A stretch of 64,000 bases of DNA from Cuniculiplasma divulgatum (GTDB lineage Archaea > Thermoplasmatota > Thermoplasmata > Thermoplasmatales > Thermoplasmataceae), in the NCBI GenBank assembly GCA_031200235.1, contig CP133595.1:496001-560000 (forward strand), given 5' to 3'. Both the position numbers and the translations under genes were made by a program. This document shows, in pieces, positions 15,811-25,811 of this stretch (position 1 is the stretch's first letter; every line of letters begins with the position of its first letter). Under the pieces are notes generated by a model. That model ran no database searches. It was not told the DNA's origin and saw only the letters and a list, made by a program, of their open reading frames with translations.

Positions 15811-16854
15811 ATGAACGAAACATACGGGGACTTTGTATCATTTCTCAGGGAAAACCGGGAAAGGATCAGGGATGACCTGATCATGCCTGAATCATCTCCC
15901 AGAAGAGACCTTTACTCGGATTCATTTCGCAGAAACTTTCTTCCGCCTCCATCCCATGGCTTCGGCAAGAATATATCGGCCACCGACAGCAGCGAATTCG
16001 TCAGGGAGCTCTACAACGGCAAGAAGATAATTCTTGTGAGATCATATACATCAGCTGGGAAGACCATTTACAGCAGTTTTGTGCCCAGGGTCATGAACGT
16101 TGGCAGGGATGATCTGCAGCGCTTCATTACCATGCTCATGGAACATTCTGAGCACATGAGCGTGCTCAGGATGCTTGAAATTGAAAGACCTGACATGGTG
16201 CTGATTGACGGTTCCATAAGCGGAAGGATAAACCGTGAGAGGCGCCGACTTCTTGCAGAAGGATACACTGAATTCCATAATGATTACGTGAAGTCACTTG
16301 CAGCAATGATTGAAAGGGCAGATTCACTTGGGATTCCCCTGGTGTTCATAGCCAAGAGTTCTGAATCAAGGGTCTTCAAGAAATTCCTGCTGGGAGAGAT
16401 AGGTAAAGGCGCGGGCATGAAGGAACAGATCAGGACGGAACTGGATTCAGGGCTGAATGACCATTATCTCATAAAGTCCCTGGCAACCGGGCCCGGATAT
16501 ACCCGGCCCATACAGCAGGCATCAACCCTGGGTGACGGGGATGCTGCAAAGGAGTACCTATACCATACGACCCATATCCTGCCGGATGCAAGGGACCTAC
16601 CACTCAAGATGGATTTTGTGCTCCCCGGCGAGGAAATGGATTCTTCCGGAAGCCTTGCAAGATCCATAATATCCATGGCCTTCTGGGCATATGGCGGTTC
16701 CAAGGTCCACAACCTCTGGCTTGCAGACATAGACAGGCTGGTTAAGTTCAGGAAGGAAGAAGTGGAGGATATCTACATGAAAACATTTGAGAGAGAAATA
16801 GGCATCAGTTTCTATGAGACCAGAGGGGAAAGGCGTGCAAGAATCAGAATCTGA
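15811..16854 (+). CDS. nurA: NurA 5'-3' nuclease
   Basis: A 347-residue NurA-family nuclease. The Mn-binding acidic residue is in VLIDGSISGRINRERRR and a second in the C-terminal HNLWLADIDRLVKF. It is the first gene of a four-gene operon nurA-herA-mre11-rad50, the archaeal DNA end-resection set. NurA works with the HerA hexamer to resect double-strand breaks. Its 3' end overlaps the start of herA. Confidence 0.88.
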   Translation: MNETYGDFVSFLRENRERIRDDLIMPESSPRRDLYSDSFRRNFLPPPSHGFGKNISATDSSEFVRELYNGKKIILVRSYTSAGKTIYSSFVPRVMNVGRDDLQRFITMLMEHSEHMSVLRMLEIERPDMVLIDGSISGRINRERRRLLAEGYTEFHNDYVKSLAAMIERADSLGIPLVFIAKSSESRVFKKFLLGEIGKGAGMKEQIRTELDSGLNDHYLIKSLATGPGYTRPIQQASTLGDGDAAKEYLYHTTHILPDARDLPLKMDFVLPGEEMDSSGSLARSIISMAFWAYGGSKVHNLWLADIDRLVKFRKEEVEDIYMKTFEREIGISFYETRGERRARIRI

Positions 16855-18367
16855 GATAGGTTATGTGGTGGGCGATAACACCAGCGAAATGTTCAGATTT
16901 GTCATTGCTGAGGATGCCCAGGTGAGGAAGTGGGAATATGTTTATGTGACCACATCCGGCAAGACCGTCCTGGGAAGGGTGGAACGGACCATTTCCAAGA
17001 GCGATCTGCTCAATGACAGCATGGATTTCAACAGCGTAGCCCGTTATGTGGAGAGCGATCTGAACTATGCGGTGAACGTGTGCCTTGCCCGAACCCTGGG
17101 TTCCGTCATAAATCATGATCTTGAGCTCTCCAGGGATTTCATCAGGCCTGGGACAGCGGTTTACCGGGCACCGTCATCCATGCTTGAAGGCATCTTCGGA
17201 TTCGGCACCGAAGAGGGGCTGAACATTGGATACCTGGCCGACCGGTCGGATGTCCATGTGTCCGTTGATGTCAGGGGGATGCGCAGGCATGTGGCTATCG
17301 TGGCACAGACAGGTGCAGGCAAGAGCCATACTGCAGGCGTCCTAATGGAGGAACTCCTGAGGAAGGGCGCGTCCATTATAGTGCTGGACCCCCATGCCGA
17401 TTATGTCCTCATGAGGCGGACCGGATCAGGATCATTCTACAACGGCTCCATAAGGGTGTTCCGCACACCTCTGAGCACGGGCAGGTATGATTCCGTGCAG
17501 AAGGGTATAGTTGACGAGTTCACCCTGAGGTTTTCCGATCTTGAGGCGGATGACATCTCTGAGATAATGGGCATCAAGGAATCATGGACAAACCTGAGGA
17601 AGTCCGTGGAAACCACCGTGAAGAACATGCACGGGCGGAGGGACTTTGATGATTTCGTTAAGACTGCCGAGGCACTTGAGCCTGAGGATTATCACAGGAT
17701 TGCCGGCAGGATAAGGCTCCTCTCCAAGGTCAGGAGCATCTTTTCGGAACGAACCACGGGTCTGTCAGATTACCTTGCACCGGGAATGATGTCCATCCTT
17801 GATCTATCAGGCATGGATCAGTTCCTGGCAGGATACTTCTCATACCGGGTGCTTGATGAGATTTACGATTCCAAGGTCACCTCAACCTACCAGTACCCCG
17901 TGTTTGTATTCATTGAGGAGGCACACAACTTCGTGCCTCCTGGATCGCAGACGCAGATAGCCCAGATCATAAAGAAGATTGCATCTGAGGGCAGGAAATT
18001 CGGCATATTCCTGGTTGTCATAACGCAGAGGCCAGGCAAGATCGATCAGGATGTCCTCAGCCAGTGCAATTCCGAGATCATCCTGAGGATCACCAACCCA
18101 CTGGACCAGCGGGCCATCCTGGAGAGTGGAGAAGCAATAAGCCAGGCCGTCATAGATGATCTTCCCTCACTTAATGTGGGCGAAGCAATACTTGTGGGCC
18201 AGTTCGTGAAAGTCCCGGTTAACGTAAGGATCAGGGAGAGGGAGAGCATGGAAGGCGGCGGCGACATAGACGTGGTTGACATGCTGCGCAAAGCAAGGGA
18301 AGAAAGGGACAGGCGCAACGATCCAAAGGCAGAGAGGCAGAGGATTTCAAGGCTGCTGGGTGACTGA
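16835..18367 (+). CDS. herA: HerA bipolar DNA helicase/translocase
   Basis: About 510 residues. An N-terminal HAS-barrel (IGYVVGDNTSEMF, then VYVTTSGKTVLGRV) precedes a FtsK/HerA ATPase core with Walker A VAQTGAGKSHTAG near residue 156 and Walker B FVFIEEAHNFVP. I chose GTG 16835, preceded by GAGGGG, because the conserved IGYV start lies seven residues later; an ATG at 16814 is the alternative. It overlaps nurA by 20 bases. HerA threads DNA ends into the NurA nuclease after Mre11-Rad50 processing. Confidence 0.9.
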   Translation: MQESESEIGYVVGDNTSEMFRFVIAEDAQVRKWEYVYVTTSGKTVLGRVERTISKSDLLNDSMDFNSVARYVESDLNYAVNVCLARTLGSVINHDLELSRDFIRPGTAVYRAPSSMLEGIFGFGTEEGLNIGYLADRSDVHVSVDVRGMRRHVAIVAQTGAGKSHTAGVLMEELLRKGASIIVLDPHADYVLMRRTGSGSFYNGSIRVFRTPLSTGRYDSVQKGIVDEFTLRFSDLEADDISEIMGIKESWTNLRKSVETTVKNMHGRRDFDDFVKTAEALEPEDYHRIAGRIRLLSKVRSIFSERTTGLSDYLAPGMMSILDLSGMDQFLAGYFSYRVLDEIYDSKVTSTYQYPVFVFIEEAHNFVPPGSQTQIAQIIKKIASEGRKFGIFLVVITQRPGKIDQDVLSQCNSEIILRITNPLDQRAILESGEAISQAVIDDLPSLNVGEAILVGQFVKVPVNVRIRERESMEGGGDIDVVDMLRKAREERDRRNDPKAERQRISRLLGD

Positions 18368-18368
18368 G

Positions 18369-19502
18369 ATGATCAGGTTTCTTCACATGTCGGATACGCA
18401 CCTGGGCAGCAGGATATACATGAGCGATGACAGGGAACAGGATTTCTACGATTCCTTTGATGAAGCCATGGATATAGCCATAAGTGAGAAGGTTGATTTC
18501 ATAGTGCACTCCGGAGACCTCTTCGACACCTGGAGCCCCAGCAACTATGCACTTTCCAAATTCCGGGATTCAGCACTGAGGATGAGGGAGGCCGGGATCC
18601 CGATGTTCCTCATCATGGGAGATCACGATCGCCCAAAGAGAACAGACTACCCGGCTGCCGAAATATTCAACTTCCTTGGAATAAGGCTTCTTGGAAAGGA
18701 CGGGGTGGAAAGTGTGACCCATGAGGTTGGGAACGACCGTGTCCTTATTGCCGGCATATCAAATATGAAGGGGTTCAGGCGCAATGCACTCCTTGAAGAG
18801 TACCGCAGGGCAGACGAAATTTCTGAGGGGAGCACAAACTCTGTCCTGATCTCGCACCAGGCCATAACAGGCTACCTTTATGATGAAGCATGCGAAGCAA
18901 GGCCCGAGGATCTTCCTGTTAACTTCTCATACCTTGCTTTTGGCCACGTCCATGACTGGGCCCTGAAGCAGGATCGGAGGCCGGTGTTCTCCTATGCCGG
19001 GTCAACGGAGCTCAAGAGCACAAGGGAGATCCCGGCATTCATAAAGAACGGCAAGTCTGTGAACCTTGTCAGCCTGGAAAACGGCATCGCCACCGTTGAG
19101 AGGAGAAAGCTCAAATCTGTGAGATTCCAGTACGCCATTGAGAGCAACCCCGTTGACTACCAGGCTGAAATAGATAAGGCCATTGAAAAATACTCCTCAA
19201 GGTTTGGGAACAAGAAACCTGTATTCACCCTCAGAATAGTTGGAAACGCAGACAAGGAAAGGATCAGATCAACACTGAAGTCCTATGATAACATAATTTT
19301 CAGGCCTCCCGAATTCATCTCAGAAAAAGTGGAAGTTGAATCCAGGCCGGGAATGGAGAATATTGCTGACTACATAAATGCATATTTCAGCAGTGATCCC
19401 GAGCTTGCTGGAATTGCCGCCAGGTATTACAGTATGGCAAGATCGGACAGGGAAGCTGCAATGAAATTCCTCATGGAAAAGCTGGGGGTCGGTGACCTGT
19501 GA
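18369..19502 (+). CDS. mre11: Mre11 DNA double-strand break repair nuclease
   Basis: A 377-residue calcineurin-like phosphoesterase with all metal motifs: SDTHLGS, VHSGDLFD, MGDHD, ISHQAITG and FGHVHDW. The ATG at 18369 is one base after the herA stop. The C-terminal region from about residue 300 fits the Rad50-binding part. It forms the Mre11-Rad50 complex with the next gene, whose start overlaps it by 4 bases. Confidence 0.95.
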   Translation: MIRFLHMSDTHLGSRIYMSDDREQDFYDSFDEAMDIAISEKVDFIVHSGDLFDTWSPSNYALSKFRDSALRMREAGIPMFLIMGDHDRPKRTDYPAAEIFNFLGIRLLGKDGVESVTHEVGNDRVLIAGISNMKGFRRNALLEEYRRADEISEGSTNSVLISHQAITGYLYDEACEARPEDLPVNFSYLAFGHVHDWALKQDRRPVFSYAGSTELKSTREIPAFIKNGKSVNLVSLENGIATVERRKLKSVRFQYAIESNPVDYQAEIDKAIEKYSSRFGNKKPVFTLRIVGNADKERIRSTLKSYDNIIFRPPEFISEKVEVESRPGMENIADYINAYFSSDPELAGIAARYYSMARSDREAAMKFLMEKLGVGDL

Positions 19503-22195
19503 TCATACATACACTTGAACTGAAGAATTTCCTGTCCCATGAGAACAGCACCGTCAATTTCGATCTGGGCGTAAACCTCATAACCGGCAAGAACGGCGCA
19601 GGAAAGAGCAGCCTGATTGACGGGATAAAATTCGCGCTCTTCGGTGACACAAAACGCGGCTCAGTGCAGGATCTTGTCACAAGGAACAGGCTTGAGACCC
19701 AGGTGTCGCTTGAATTCAGTGTAGGCCCTGACCAGTACAGGATCACCAGGACCATGTCCGTTGGCAGGTCAGGCATAAAGGGGCGGGATGCAACACTGCT
19801 GAAGAACAGTGCCGAAATGGCCCGCACCGTGACCGGAGTCAACTCTGCCGTGGAGGATCTTCTTGGCATCAGCGAAGACCTGTTCCTCAACTCTGTCTTC
19901 GTGGAACAGGGAGAAATCGCCTCCCTTGTTTCTGAGAACAGAGCTGTCAGGGAGAAGACTTTCAGCCATATCCTTGGGCTGAATCTCCTGCAGCAGTTTG
20001 CGCAGGATATCCAGGAGAGGGGAAAGGAGCTTAAGTCCAAGCTGGAGGCCATGCGTGATGCGGAACAGCAGCTTACCGACACGCAGCAGAGGATACAGGA
20101 TACCACAGAAGAGATCAAAGGACATGAGGCACAGATCATGGATGCTGATTCCAGGCGTGAAGACCTTGAAGGGAAACTGAGGAAAGCCGACTCTGATCTC
20201 CAGGAGGCCAGGGACAGGGTTACGGAACTCAAGGCTGCCGCCAGGAGGCTTGACGAACTTAAAAAGCAAAAGGCCGGCCTCGAAAGTGAGCTGTCACGTA
20301 AGTCCGCCGAAATGGAAAAACTGAAGCGTGATTTTTCCGAAAAGGGAGGCAGTATAGACCAGACCCTGGTTGACAACCAGGAAAGCATAAGGCGGTACCT
20401 TGATATCCAGGCCCGACTGGGAAGCAACCTGACAGTGCTGCAGGATGTGATGCGTCGCCTTGAAAGGATATCCAGTGACGAAGATGAACTGAAGAAACTG
20501 GCGCCCGCCCATGCTGATTATGAAAAAATCCAGAAGGAATACCAGGCCCTTGAGGAAAGGATGAAATCCCTGGAACCTGCCAACAGGGAATTCGAGTATG
20601 CCTTCAGGTCCCTTGCCCAGGCAAAGAAGAAAGCGGAAAATATTGGCAATGATTTGAAGTCCCTGCAGGAAAGACTGTCCGGAATCATACAAGGTGATCT
20701 TGATGAAGCCGCCCTGTCCAGTAGGAAAGCAACACTTGATGCGGAGAGATCCGGCCTGAATGTGAGCATGGGGGAGATCAAAGCCCAGGTAGGCCAGATC
20801 AATGAACAGAGAAAGAAGATTAAAGACAGCATAGAGGAGATAAAACACTCAAGCGTATGCCCACTTTGCAGGCAGGAAATCACTGAGGAACACAGAAGCA
20901 AGATCGTGGGGGACTACAATATTGAGGATAGCGGACTGGTGACCAGGATACAGGAGCTTTCCTCAAAAAAGAAGGACCTTGAAGCCAGGAAAGCCGGAAT
21001 TGAAGCAGAGCTTTCCGCACTGTCCTCCAGCGAACTGTCGCAGCTGTTTGCCCTGAAGCGTGATCTTTCAACCCAGGAGAGCGAGATCAGGACCCTTGAG
21101 GCAACCATAAGGAGATACATGAAGGAGCATGAGGAATACACAGGCATTCAGGATACCTACAGTCAGGTGAAACAGAAGCTGAAGGACCTGAAGGAACAGG
21201 AAGACAGGCATAATTCGCTGATGTACTCCATACAGAATTCAGGCAGGGCAGAACTGGAGGCAAGAAAGTCTGCGCTTGATGCTGATAATTCAGGAATGTC
21301 CGCAGATCTTGAGGCCATTATCTCCACCCTGGGATTCTCGCCGGATGCCGAAACCGGGAACAGGCTGGCGGCAAGCATCAGGGCACAGCAGGATGCCATT
21401 GGTATCAGGGAGAAGCTAACCAGCCTGGATGCGGATATAAGTGCAAAGAAATCACAGATGTCATCCATTGATGCCGATATATCCAGGTTGCAGGACCTCC
21501 TGAAATCACGCCCGGAGGCAGAGAATGATCACATCAGAGCACAGGATGCCTATAATACAGCTCGCAAAGAAATGGATGATCATATGACGGAGGTTTCCAT
21601 CATCAGGGGCAAGATTGAGACCCTTGAGAAATCGCTCAGTATGCTCCGGGAGGATGAAAAGGTCTCCGCAGAACGTGTGGCCAAACTGGAGAAGATCAGG
21701 AGCGCCATTTCCTCAATGGATAAGGTCCGGTACTGTTTTGATCGGGATGGAATCCAGAAAACCATAAGGAAGGACTCCGCAGTGTTCATAACCAACATGA
21801 TGAGGGAATATTCCCTGGCTTTCAACCTCAACTTTGATGATGTCAGGGTGGAGGAGGATATGGGAATACAGGTATCGCAGAACGGCAATATGGAGAGCGT
21901 TGACATGCTCAGCGGAGGAGAGCGCACAGCTCTTGCCATTGCCCTCAGGCTTGCCATTGTGAAGTACGTGAACGACAGCATAAAGACAATGGTCATGGAC
22001 GAGCCCACTGTGTTCCTTGATGAGGACAGGAGACAGAATCTGACCGATATACTGCAGTATACATTCAACGGTGAGGAGAACCCCATCCCGCAGATGATCA
22101 TAGTATCGCACCATTCAGAACTCAGGTCAGTCTCCAACAACGTATTCGAGGTGACCAAGCAGAAAGGCAGCTCCATTGTGCAGCCGGCTGAATGA
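19499..22195 (+). CDS. rad50: Rad50 SMC-like ATPase
   Basis: An 898-residue protein: Walker A GKNGAGKSS at residues 30-38, long coiled coils at about 175-445 and 470-745, a zinc hook CPLC at 454-457, ABC signature LSGGERTALA and Walker B TMVMDEPTVFLDE near the C-terminus. It starts at GTG 19499, overlapping the mre11 stop as GTGA, so the two chains are translationally coupled. It tethers DNA ends and gates the Mre11 nuclease. Confidence 0.95.
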   Translation: MIIHTLELKNFLSHENSTVNFDLGVNLITGKNGAGKSSLIDGIKFALFGDTKRGSVQDLVTRNRLETQVSLEFSVGPDQYRITRTMSVGRSGIKGRDATLLKNSAEMARTVTGVNSAVEDLLGISEDLFLNSVFVEQGEIASLVSENRAVREKTFSHILGLNLLQQFAQDIQERGKELKSKLEAMRDAEQQLTDTQQRIQDTTEEIKGHEAQIMDADSRREDLEGKLRKADSDLQEARDRVTELKAAARRLDELKKQKAGLESELSRKSAEMEKLKRDFSEKGGSIDQTLVDNQESIRRYLDIQARLGSNLTVLQDVMRRLERISSDEDELKKLAPAHADYEKIQKEYQALEERMKSLEPANREFEYAFRSLAQAKKKAENIGNDLKSLQERLSGIIQGDLDEAALSSRKATLDAERSGLNVSMGEIKAQVGQINEQRKKIKDSIEEIKHSSVCPLCRQEITEEHRSKIVGDYNIEDSGLVTRIQELSSKKKDLEARKAGIEAELSALSSSELSQLFALKRDLSTQESEIRTLEATIRRYMKEHEEYTGIQDTYSQVKQKLKDLKEQEDRHNSLMYSIQNSGRAELEARKSALDADNSGMSADLEAIISTLGFSPDAETGNRLAASIRAQQDAIGIREKLTSLDADISAKKSQMSSIDADISRLQDLLKSRPEAENDHIRAQDAYNTARKEMDDHMTEVSIIRGKIETLEKSLSMLREDEKVSAERVAKLEKIRSAISSMDKVRYCFDRDGIQKTIRKDSAVFITNMMREYSLAFNLNFDDVRVEEDMGIQVSQNGNMESVDMLSGGERTALAIALRLAIVKYVNDSIKTMVMDEPTVFLDEDRRQNLTDILQYTFNGEENPIPQMIIVSHHSELRSVSNNVFEVTKQKGSSIVQPAE

Positions 22196-22314
22196 TCCCG
22201 GTGATTAGCAGTATCCCGGAAGCGAAACCACGCTGGCGATGCTCACAGAGAAATACTTAAATATATTTCCTGCCAATTTGGAGACATCGAGTTTCGGCAT
22301 GGAGTCGGTTTGAG

Positions 22315-22980
22315 TTGAAAATCAGTGCAGTTATACCTACCATAAATGAGGAACACACAATAGGCGAAGTCATAGACGGCCTACGCAAGCTCGGCGATGT
22401 AGAAATAATAGTTGTTGACACCAATTCGACTGACCGGACCCGCGAGATAGCAAGGGAGAAGGGCGCACTTGTCATAGAGGAGCCCAGAAAAGGCTATGGA
22501 AGGGCATACAAGACCGGGCTCGACAGGATCACCGGAGATATTGTGGTCTGCCTGGATGGTGATGGAACATATCCAACAAACGTTGTGGGGCCACTCATTG
22601 ATCTGCTCATATATGACGAAGTGGACTTCATCTCATGCGACAGGATAACCCTCAGGACCAGCAAAAGCTATACCACGCTGCACTTCGTGGGAAACAGCAT
22701 ACTCACCAAGAGCATCGGCCTCCTCTTCAAGACCAGCCTTAAGGATTCCCAGAGCGGCATGTGGATTTTCAGGAGCGGCCTTTACAGGCAGATGAGGAAC
22801 CTCAGCAACGGCATGTCATTCTCCCAGGACATAAAGATTGAGGCCATCAGGCTCGGTCAGTTCATAGAGGTCCCCATAAGATATGGCATCAGGATAACCA
22901 AGCCCAAGCTGAAGACCTGGCACGACGGCTTCTCAAACCTGTTCTATGTTTTCGTCAAGAGGGTCAACGGCAACTCGTGA
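22315..22980 (+). CDS. Family 2 glycosyltransferase (dolichyl-phosphate sugar transferase type)
   Basis: A 221-residue GT-A enzyme without membrane tail. SAVIPTINEEHTIGEVIDGL opens the nucleotide-binding fold and CLDGDGTYP gives the metal-binding DxD region. It resembles DPM1-like transferases that load a sugar from GDP- or UDP-sugar on polyprenyl phosphate, for glycoprotein or lipid glycan assembly. The start is TTG 22315, with a TATA-like TTAAATATAT about 55 bases before it, so the message has a short leader. The next gene overlaps its stop by 4 bases. Confidence 0.8.
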   Translation: MKISAVIPTINEEHTIGEVIDGLRKLGDVEIIVVDTNSTDRTREIAREKGALVIEEPRKGYGRAYKTGLDRITGDIVVCLDGDGTYPTNVVGPLIDLLIYDEVDFISCDRITLRTSKSYTTLHFVGNSILTKSIGLLFKTSLKDSQSGMWIFRSGLYRQMRNLSNGMSFSQDIKIEAIRLGQFIEVPIRYGIRITKPKLKTWHDGFSNLFYVFVKRVNGNS

Positions 22981-23621
22981 CCGGAATCTGTTATGAAAGT
23001 AAACCTCTTATACCCGATTCAGCTGTTTTCACTGTGTTGAAAGAAGACCTCTCCGGCAAGCTCATGCTGTCTGGAATTGCAGCAATTGTGGCTGCCTTCG
23101 CATGGATAGCTGCTGCAATGCTCCTGAATCCCGGTTTTGACTTCTTCACCGGCGCCCTGAGCCAGCTTGGGTCACCTGGATCAAACTTTCCGTGGGTCTA
23201 CAACGTGGGGCTGATGTTTACCGCAGTCCTGCTTTTCATATTTGCCTGCGGGCTTCTGCTGTGGTCACGCAACAAAATTGAATCAGCAGGCAGCTCCTTC
23301 TTCATGATGGCGGCACTTTTCCTGGCGCTCATAGGCATCTATCATGGAGGCACCTATCCCCACGATTTTGTCAGCCTCTGGTTCTTCATCATTGCCGATA
23401 TCGCCATCATAACATGGGGAATGGGAATGTCCATTGAGAGCCTCTCCAGGGGAGGCTACATACTGCTCCTTGCAGCAGTAGCAACGGGAGCGGGCTTCGG
23501 GATAAGCTGGCCATCAAGCGCGGAACTTGAAACATTCGGGACATGCGCAATAGCCCTGTGGGCCGTCATGATGATAAGATTCCGCATGTCCAAGGGAAAA
23601 ACAGCAGTTCCAGCGCATTGA
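22977..23621 (+). CDS. DUF998-family membrane protein
   Basis: A 214-residue protein with six hydrophobic segments. The segment NPGFDFFTGALSQLGSPGSNFPWVYNVGLM is the recognisable family core (about residues 46-75). Function of the family is unknown. It starts at GTG 22977, overlapping the glycosyltransferase stop as GTGA, which suggests a shared job in envelope assembly; a later start within the first 35 residues is possible. Confidence 0.7.
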   Translation: MTGICYESKPLIPDSAVFTVLKEDLSGKLMLSGIAAIVAAFAWIAAAMLLNPGFDFFTGALSQLGSPGSNFPWVYNVGLMFTAVLLFIFACGLLLWSRNKIESAGSSFFMMAALFLALIGIYHGGTYPHDFVSLWFFIIADIAIITWGMGMSIESLSRGGYILLLAAVATGAGFGISWPSSAELETFGTCAIALWAVMMIRFRMSKGKTAVPAH

Positions 23622-23668
23622 ATCTGCGTCAGGCAAAATTATTAGAACTGCCTTGATAATTACTTTCC

Positions 23669-24040
23669 ATGGCCATCCTAAAGAGGAAGAACTCCAGGGA
23701 AGAAAACGAAAAACCAGGAACCAGGAAATTCATAGACCTGAATGAATACAAGTTTCCAGAGCTCAAGGACGAGACCAGGGGAATGGTAAGGGTGGCTGAG
23801 ATCGCAAGGTTTGAGGACATCAGGAAGATCAGCCCTTTCATCTATGAGGGGAACATCCTCATTCTGGACTGCTCCCCGGTTTCCAGGGAAGAGTACCTTA
23901 TGACCAGAATCAAGGACGAGATCAAGAGGATAGTGAGGGACGTGAACGGCGATGTGGCCGGTGTGGGCTCAAACGGCACATATTTTGTGGTCACTCCTCC
24001 CGGAATAGCCATAGACAGGCAGAGGATCAGGGCTCTCTAG
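23669..24040 (+). CDS. sepF: SepF-like cell division protein
   Basis: A 123-residue archaeal SepF (DUF552). The N-terminal segment (MAILKRKN) is basic and could bind membrane; the C-terminal domain from about residue 35 contains VRVAEIARFEDIRKIS and ILILDCSPVSREEYLMTRI, ending in a beta-rich NGTYFVVTPPGI. SepF anchors FtsZ to the membrane. No ftsZ is in the window. Confidence 0.85.
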   Translation: MAILKRKNSREENEKPGTRKFIDLNEYKFPELKDETRGMVRVAEIARFEDIRKISPFIYEGNILILDCSPVSREEYLMTRIKDEIKRIVRDVNGDVAGVGSNGTYFVVTPPGIAIDRQRIRAL

Positions 24041-24046
24041 CCAGTG

Positions 24047-25405
24047 TCATGATGCCGGTACCTGCTGTCCCGGATTCATATAAGGATCCATGTTTTTCTG
24101 GAACCTGACCAGGAATATCCCGCCAATGAGCACTGCAAACATGGCCACAAGGAAGTCGGCAGGGTACCCGAAAATTCCTGAAATGAAACCGGATGCCAGG
24201 CCACCGCCTATCTGCCCTATACCAAGGAATGAGTTGTAATATCCAATGGCCTTCCCCCTGTTCTCAGGTATGGCAAGCTTTGAAATTGATGTGACCCAGC
24301 TGATGCTTATGAAGCTCCAGAAGAATCCCATGATTGAGTAACATGCCACGCCGATCCACAGGCTTCCAGAGATGTGAACCAGCCATAATCCCAGAATCGT
24401 GGAAAAGGCAAGGATGGAGACCCTCGAGAATATTGCCATTGACATGGTCTTTCCCAGGCCGGCTCTTTCAACCGTCTTTCCGCTGATCCTGAAGGCAAGC
24501 AGGGAGGCGATGTTGTTGAGCAGGTACATTATGAATATCTCCGTCTCAGTCCCGCCCAGCCTGTCTATGAGGAAGACAGGGAATGGCACGAAGAAGAGCT
24601 GGAAGCCGAACATGAGCATGCATGTGTAGAATATGTACGTCCTGGTCCTGGATGAAAGTTTCCTGCCGTTGCCCTGGCGGAGTGATATTATGTGTATGAC
24701 ACTGGATGGGAAATAGCGTATTCTCTCAACCATCCTGAATGATGCCACGCGGTTCAGCTTGCCCGCGTTCCTGTCAAGCTTCCTGGCAGGTTCGGGCAGG
24801 AGGAATATTGCGCTCAGTGCTGCAGCCAGGTACACTATGGCAGAGTAGAAATACAGCATGGGGAGGATTGCCGGCCCCCCGTGGCCGAATATGTTCAGGA
24901 TAATGGTGCCCGCTGCCAATCCGGCAACAAGTCCGATGTATGATATGGTATTGAAGCTGGACATGACGTTGGGCCATTTCTTCTCAACTGTGCTCTCCAG
25001 TATTAGAAGGGTTGCAACCGGGGTGCTGGCCATTGCTATGATCTGGTACACCACAAGCGTAGCTATGTACATACCTATGGTGTGGGTGATCAGTATGAGA
25101 AGCAGGGAAAGGAACGACCCTGCAAATCCTATGACGATGAAGACCTTCCTTTTCTTCAGGATATCCGAGAGGTTGCCCCAGAAAATCAGTGCCGGCACGC
25201 TTGCGGCGGAGGAAAGTGAGGATATTATCCCCACGTATACCACGCTGTAATGTAAATATATGACAACGAACAGCGGAATCAAGGGAGATGTCAGACCGCC
25301 AGACACGTTTGAGAGAAGGTAGCTTATGAACCAGGCATGGCCGCTTGAGGAGAATTTTCTTGATCTGGTGCCAAGAATTATGTGGTTTCCCTGCAGATCG
25401 TTCAT
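24047..25405 (-). CDS. Major facilitator superfamily transporter
   Basis: About 452 residues with twelve predicted membrane segments; the loop after helix 2 reads GNLSDILKKRKVF, a typical MFS motif A variant, with a repeated variant in the second half. Substrate unknown. The start may be ATG 25405 or an upstream GTG at 25423; the TATA-like TTTATATT at 25440-25447 lies about 21 bases from the GTG and 38 from the ATG, so a short leader with the ATG is more likely. It converges on sepF with a 6-base gap. Confidence 0.85.
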   Translation of the reverse strand: MNDLQGNHIILGTRSRKFSSSGHAWFISYLLSNVSGGLTSPLIPLFVVIYLHYSVVYVGIISSLSSAASVPALIFWGNLSDILKKRKVFIVIGFAGSFLSLLLILITHTIGMYIATLVVYQIIAMASTPVATLLILESTVEKKWPNVMSSFNTISYIGLVAGLAAGTIILNIFGHGGPAILPMLYFYSAIVYLAAALSAIFLLPEPARKLDRNAGKLNRVASFRMVERIRYFPSSVIHIISLRQGNGRKLSSRTRTYIFYTCMLMFGFQLFFVPFPVFLIDRLGGTETEIFIMYLLNNIASLLAFRISGKTVERAGLGKTMSMAIFSRVSILAFSTILGLWLVHISGSLWIGVACYSIMGFFWSFISISWVTSISKLAIPENRGKAIGYYNSFLGIGQIGGGLASGFISGIFGYPADFLVAMFAVLIGGIFLVRFQKNMDPYMNPGQQVPAS

Positions 25406-25468
25406 TGCATCCCTTACTCTCACAGGTAGTGTCTGACGATTTATATTTTTATTTGGAAGGAAATTACT

Positions 25469-25725
25469 TCATTTCGCATTGCTTCTCTGGCAATGGGCCA
25501 TGAGCAAGAGTTATGAGGTAAAAGCTCATGGCAGTATCATGTCTGGAAAATGCTTTGACAGGCTGGCAGCACGTGGCCTTGAGATTCTGCTTGCTCTCAA
25601 TTCCTCTTCCTGCAGGTTGCTGGATTCTGCACACCAGGGCCACCACGGGAAAGGTTTGGCTGCACGCACAGTGGAGAGCAAACCGGCAGCGCAGGCAAAG
25701 CAATCAAGGCCCAAAGGCCAGTAAC
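25469..25725 (+). ncRNA. Candidate structured RNA (strand uncertain)
   Basis: The 390 bases between the MFS gene and the glucoamylase gene are GC-richer than usual intergenic DNA and packed with perfect helices: CATTGC/GCAATG (25477-25495); GCCATGAGC/GCTCATGGC (25497-25505 with 25524-25532); GTGGCC/GGCCAC (25573-25578 with 25638-25643) enclosing TTGAGA/TCTCAA and CTGG/CCAG; GGTTTG/CAAACC (25653-25684); GGCC-CAAA-GGCC (25708-25719). Overlapping short frames on both strands do not look like proteins. A TATA box at 25440-25447 would start a plus-strand transcript near 25469. Family not recognised. Confidence 0.5.
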
Positions 25726-25811
25726 ACTGTTGACCTGAACGGAGCTTGCAATATGGAATCAGGCATCCAGGGTTCCGGCAAGCCTTTTAACCGGAAAGGG
25801 CATGCGACTTC

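Noticed and set aside
19471-20427. Long open frame antisense to rad50 (about 318 codons)
   Set aside because: It mirrors the coiled-coil coding sequence, is very rich in Ser and Leu and has no motif; rad50 on the plus strand is certain.
25498-25532. RNase P RNA, from the GGTAAAAGC stem-loop resembling CR-II/III
   Set aside because: No convincing CR-I (GAGGAAAGTC) or CR-V (ACAGAA) partner is found in the right places and there is no room for P1-P3 upstream, so only a generic structured RNA is reported.
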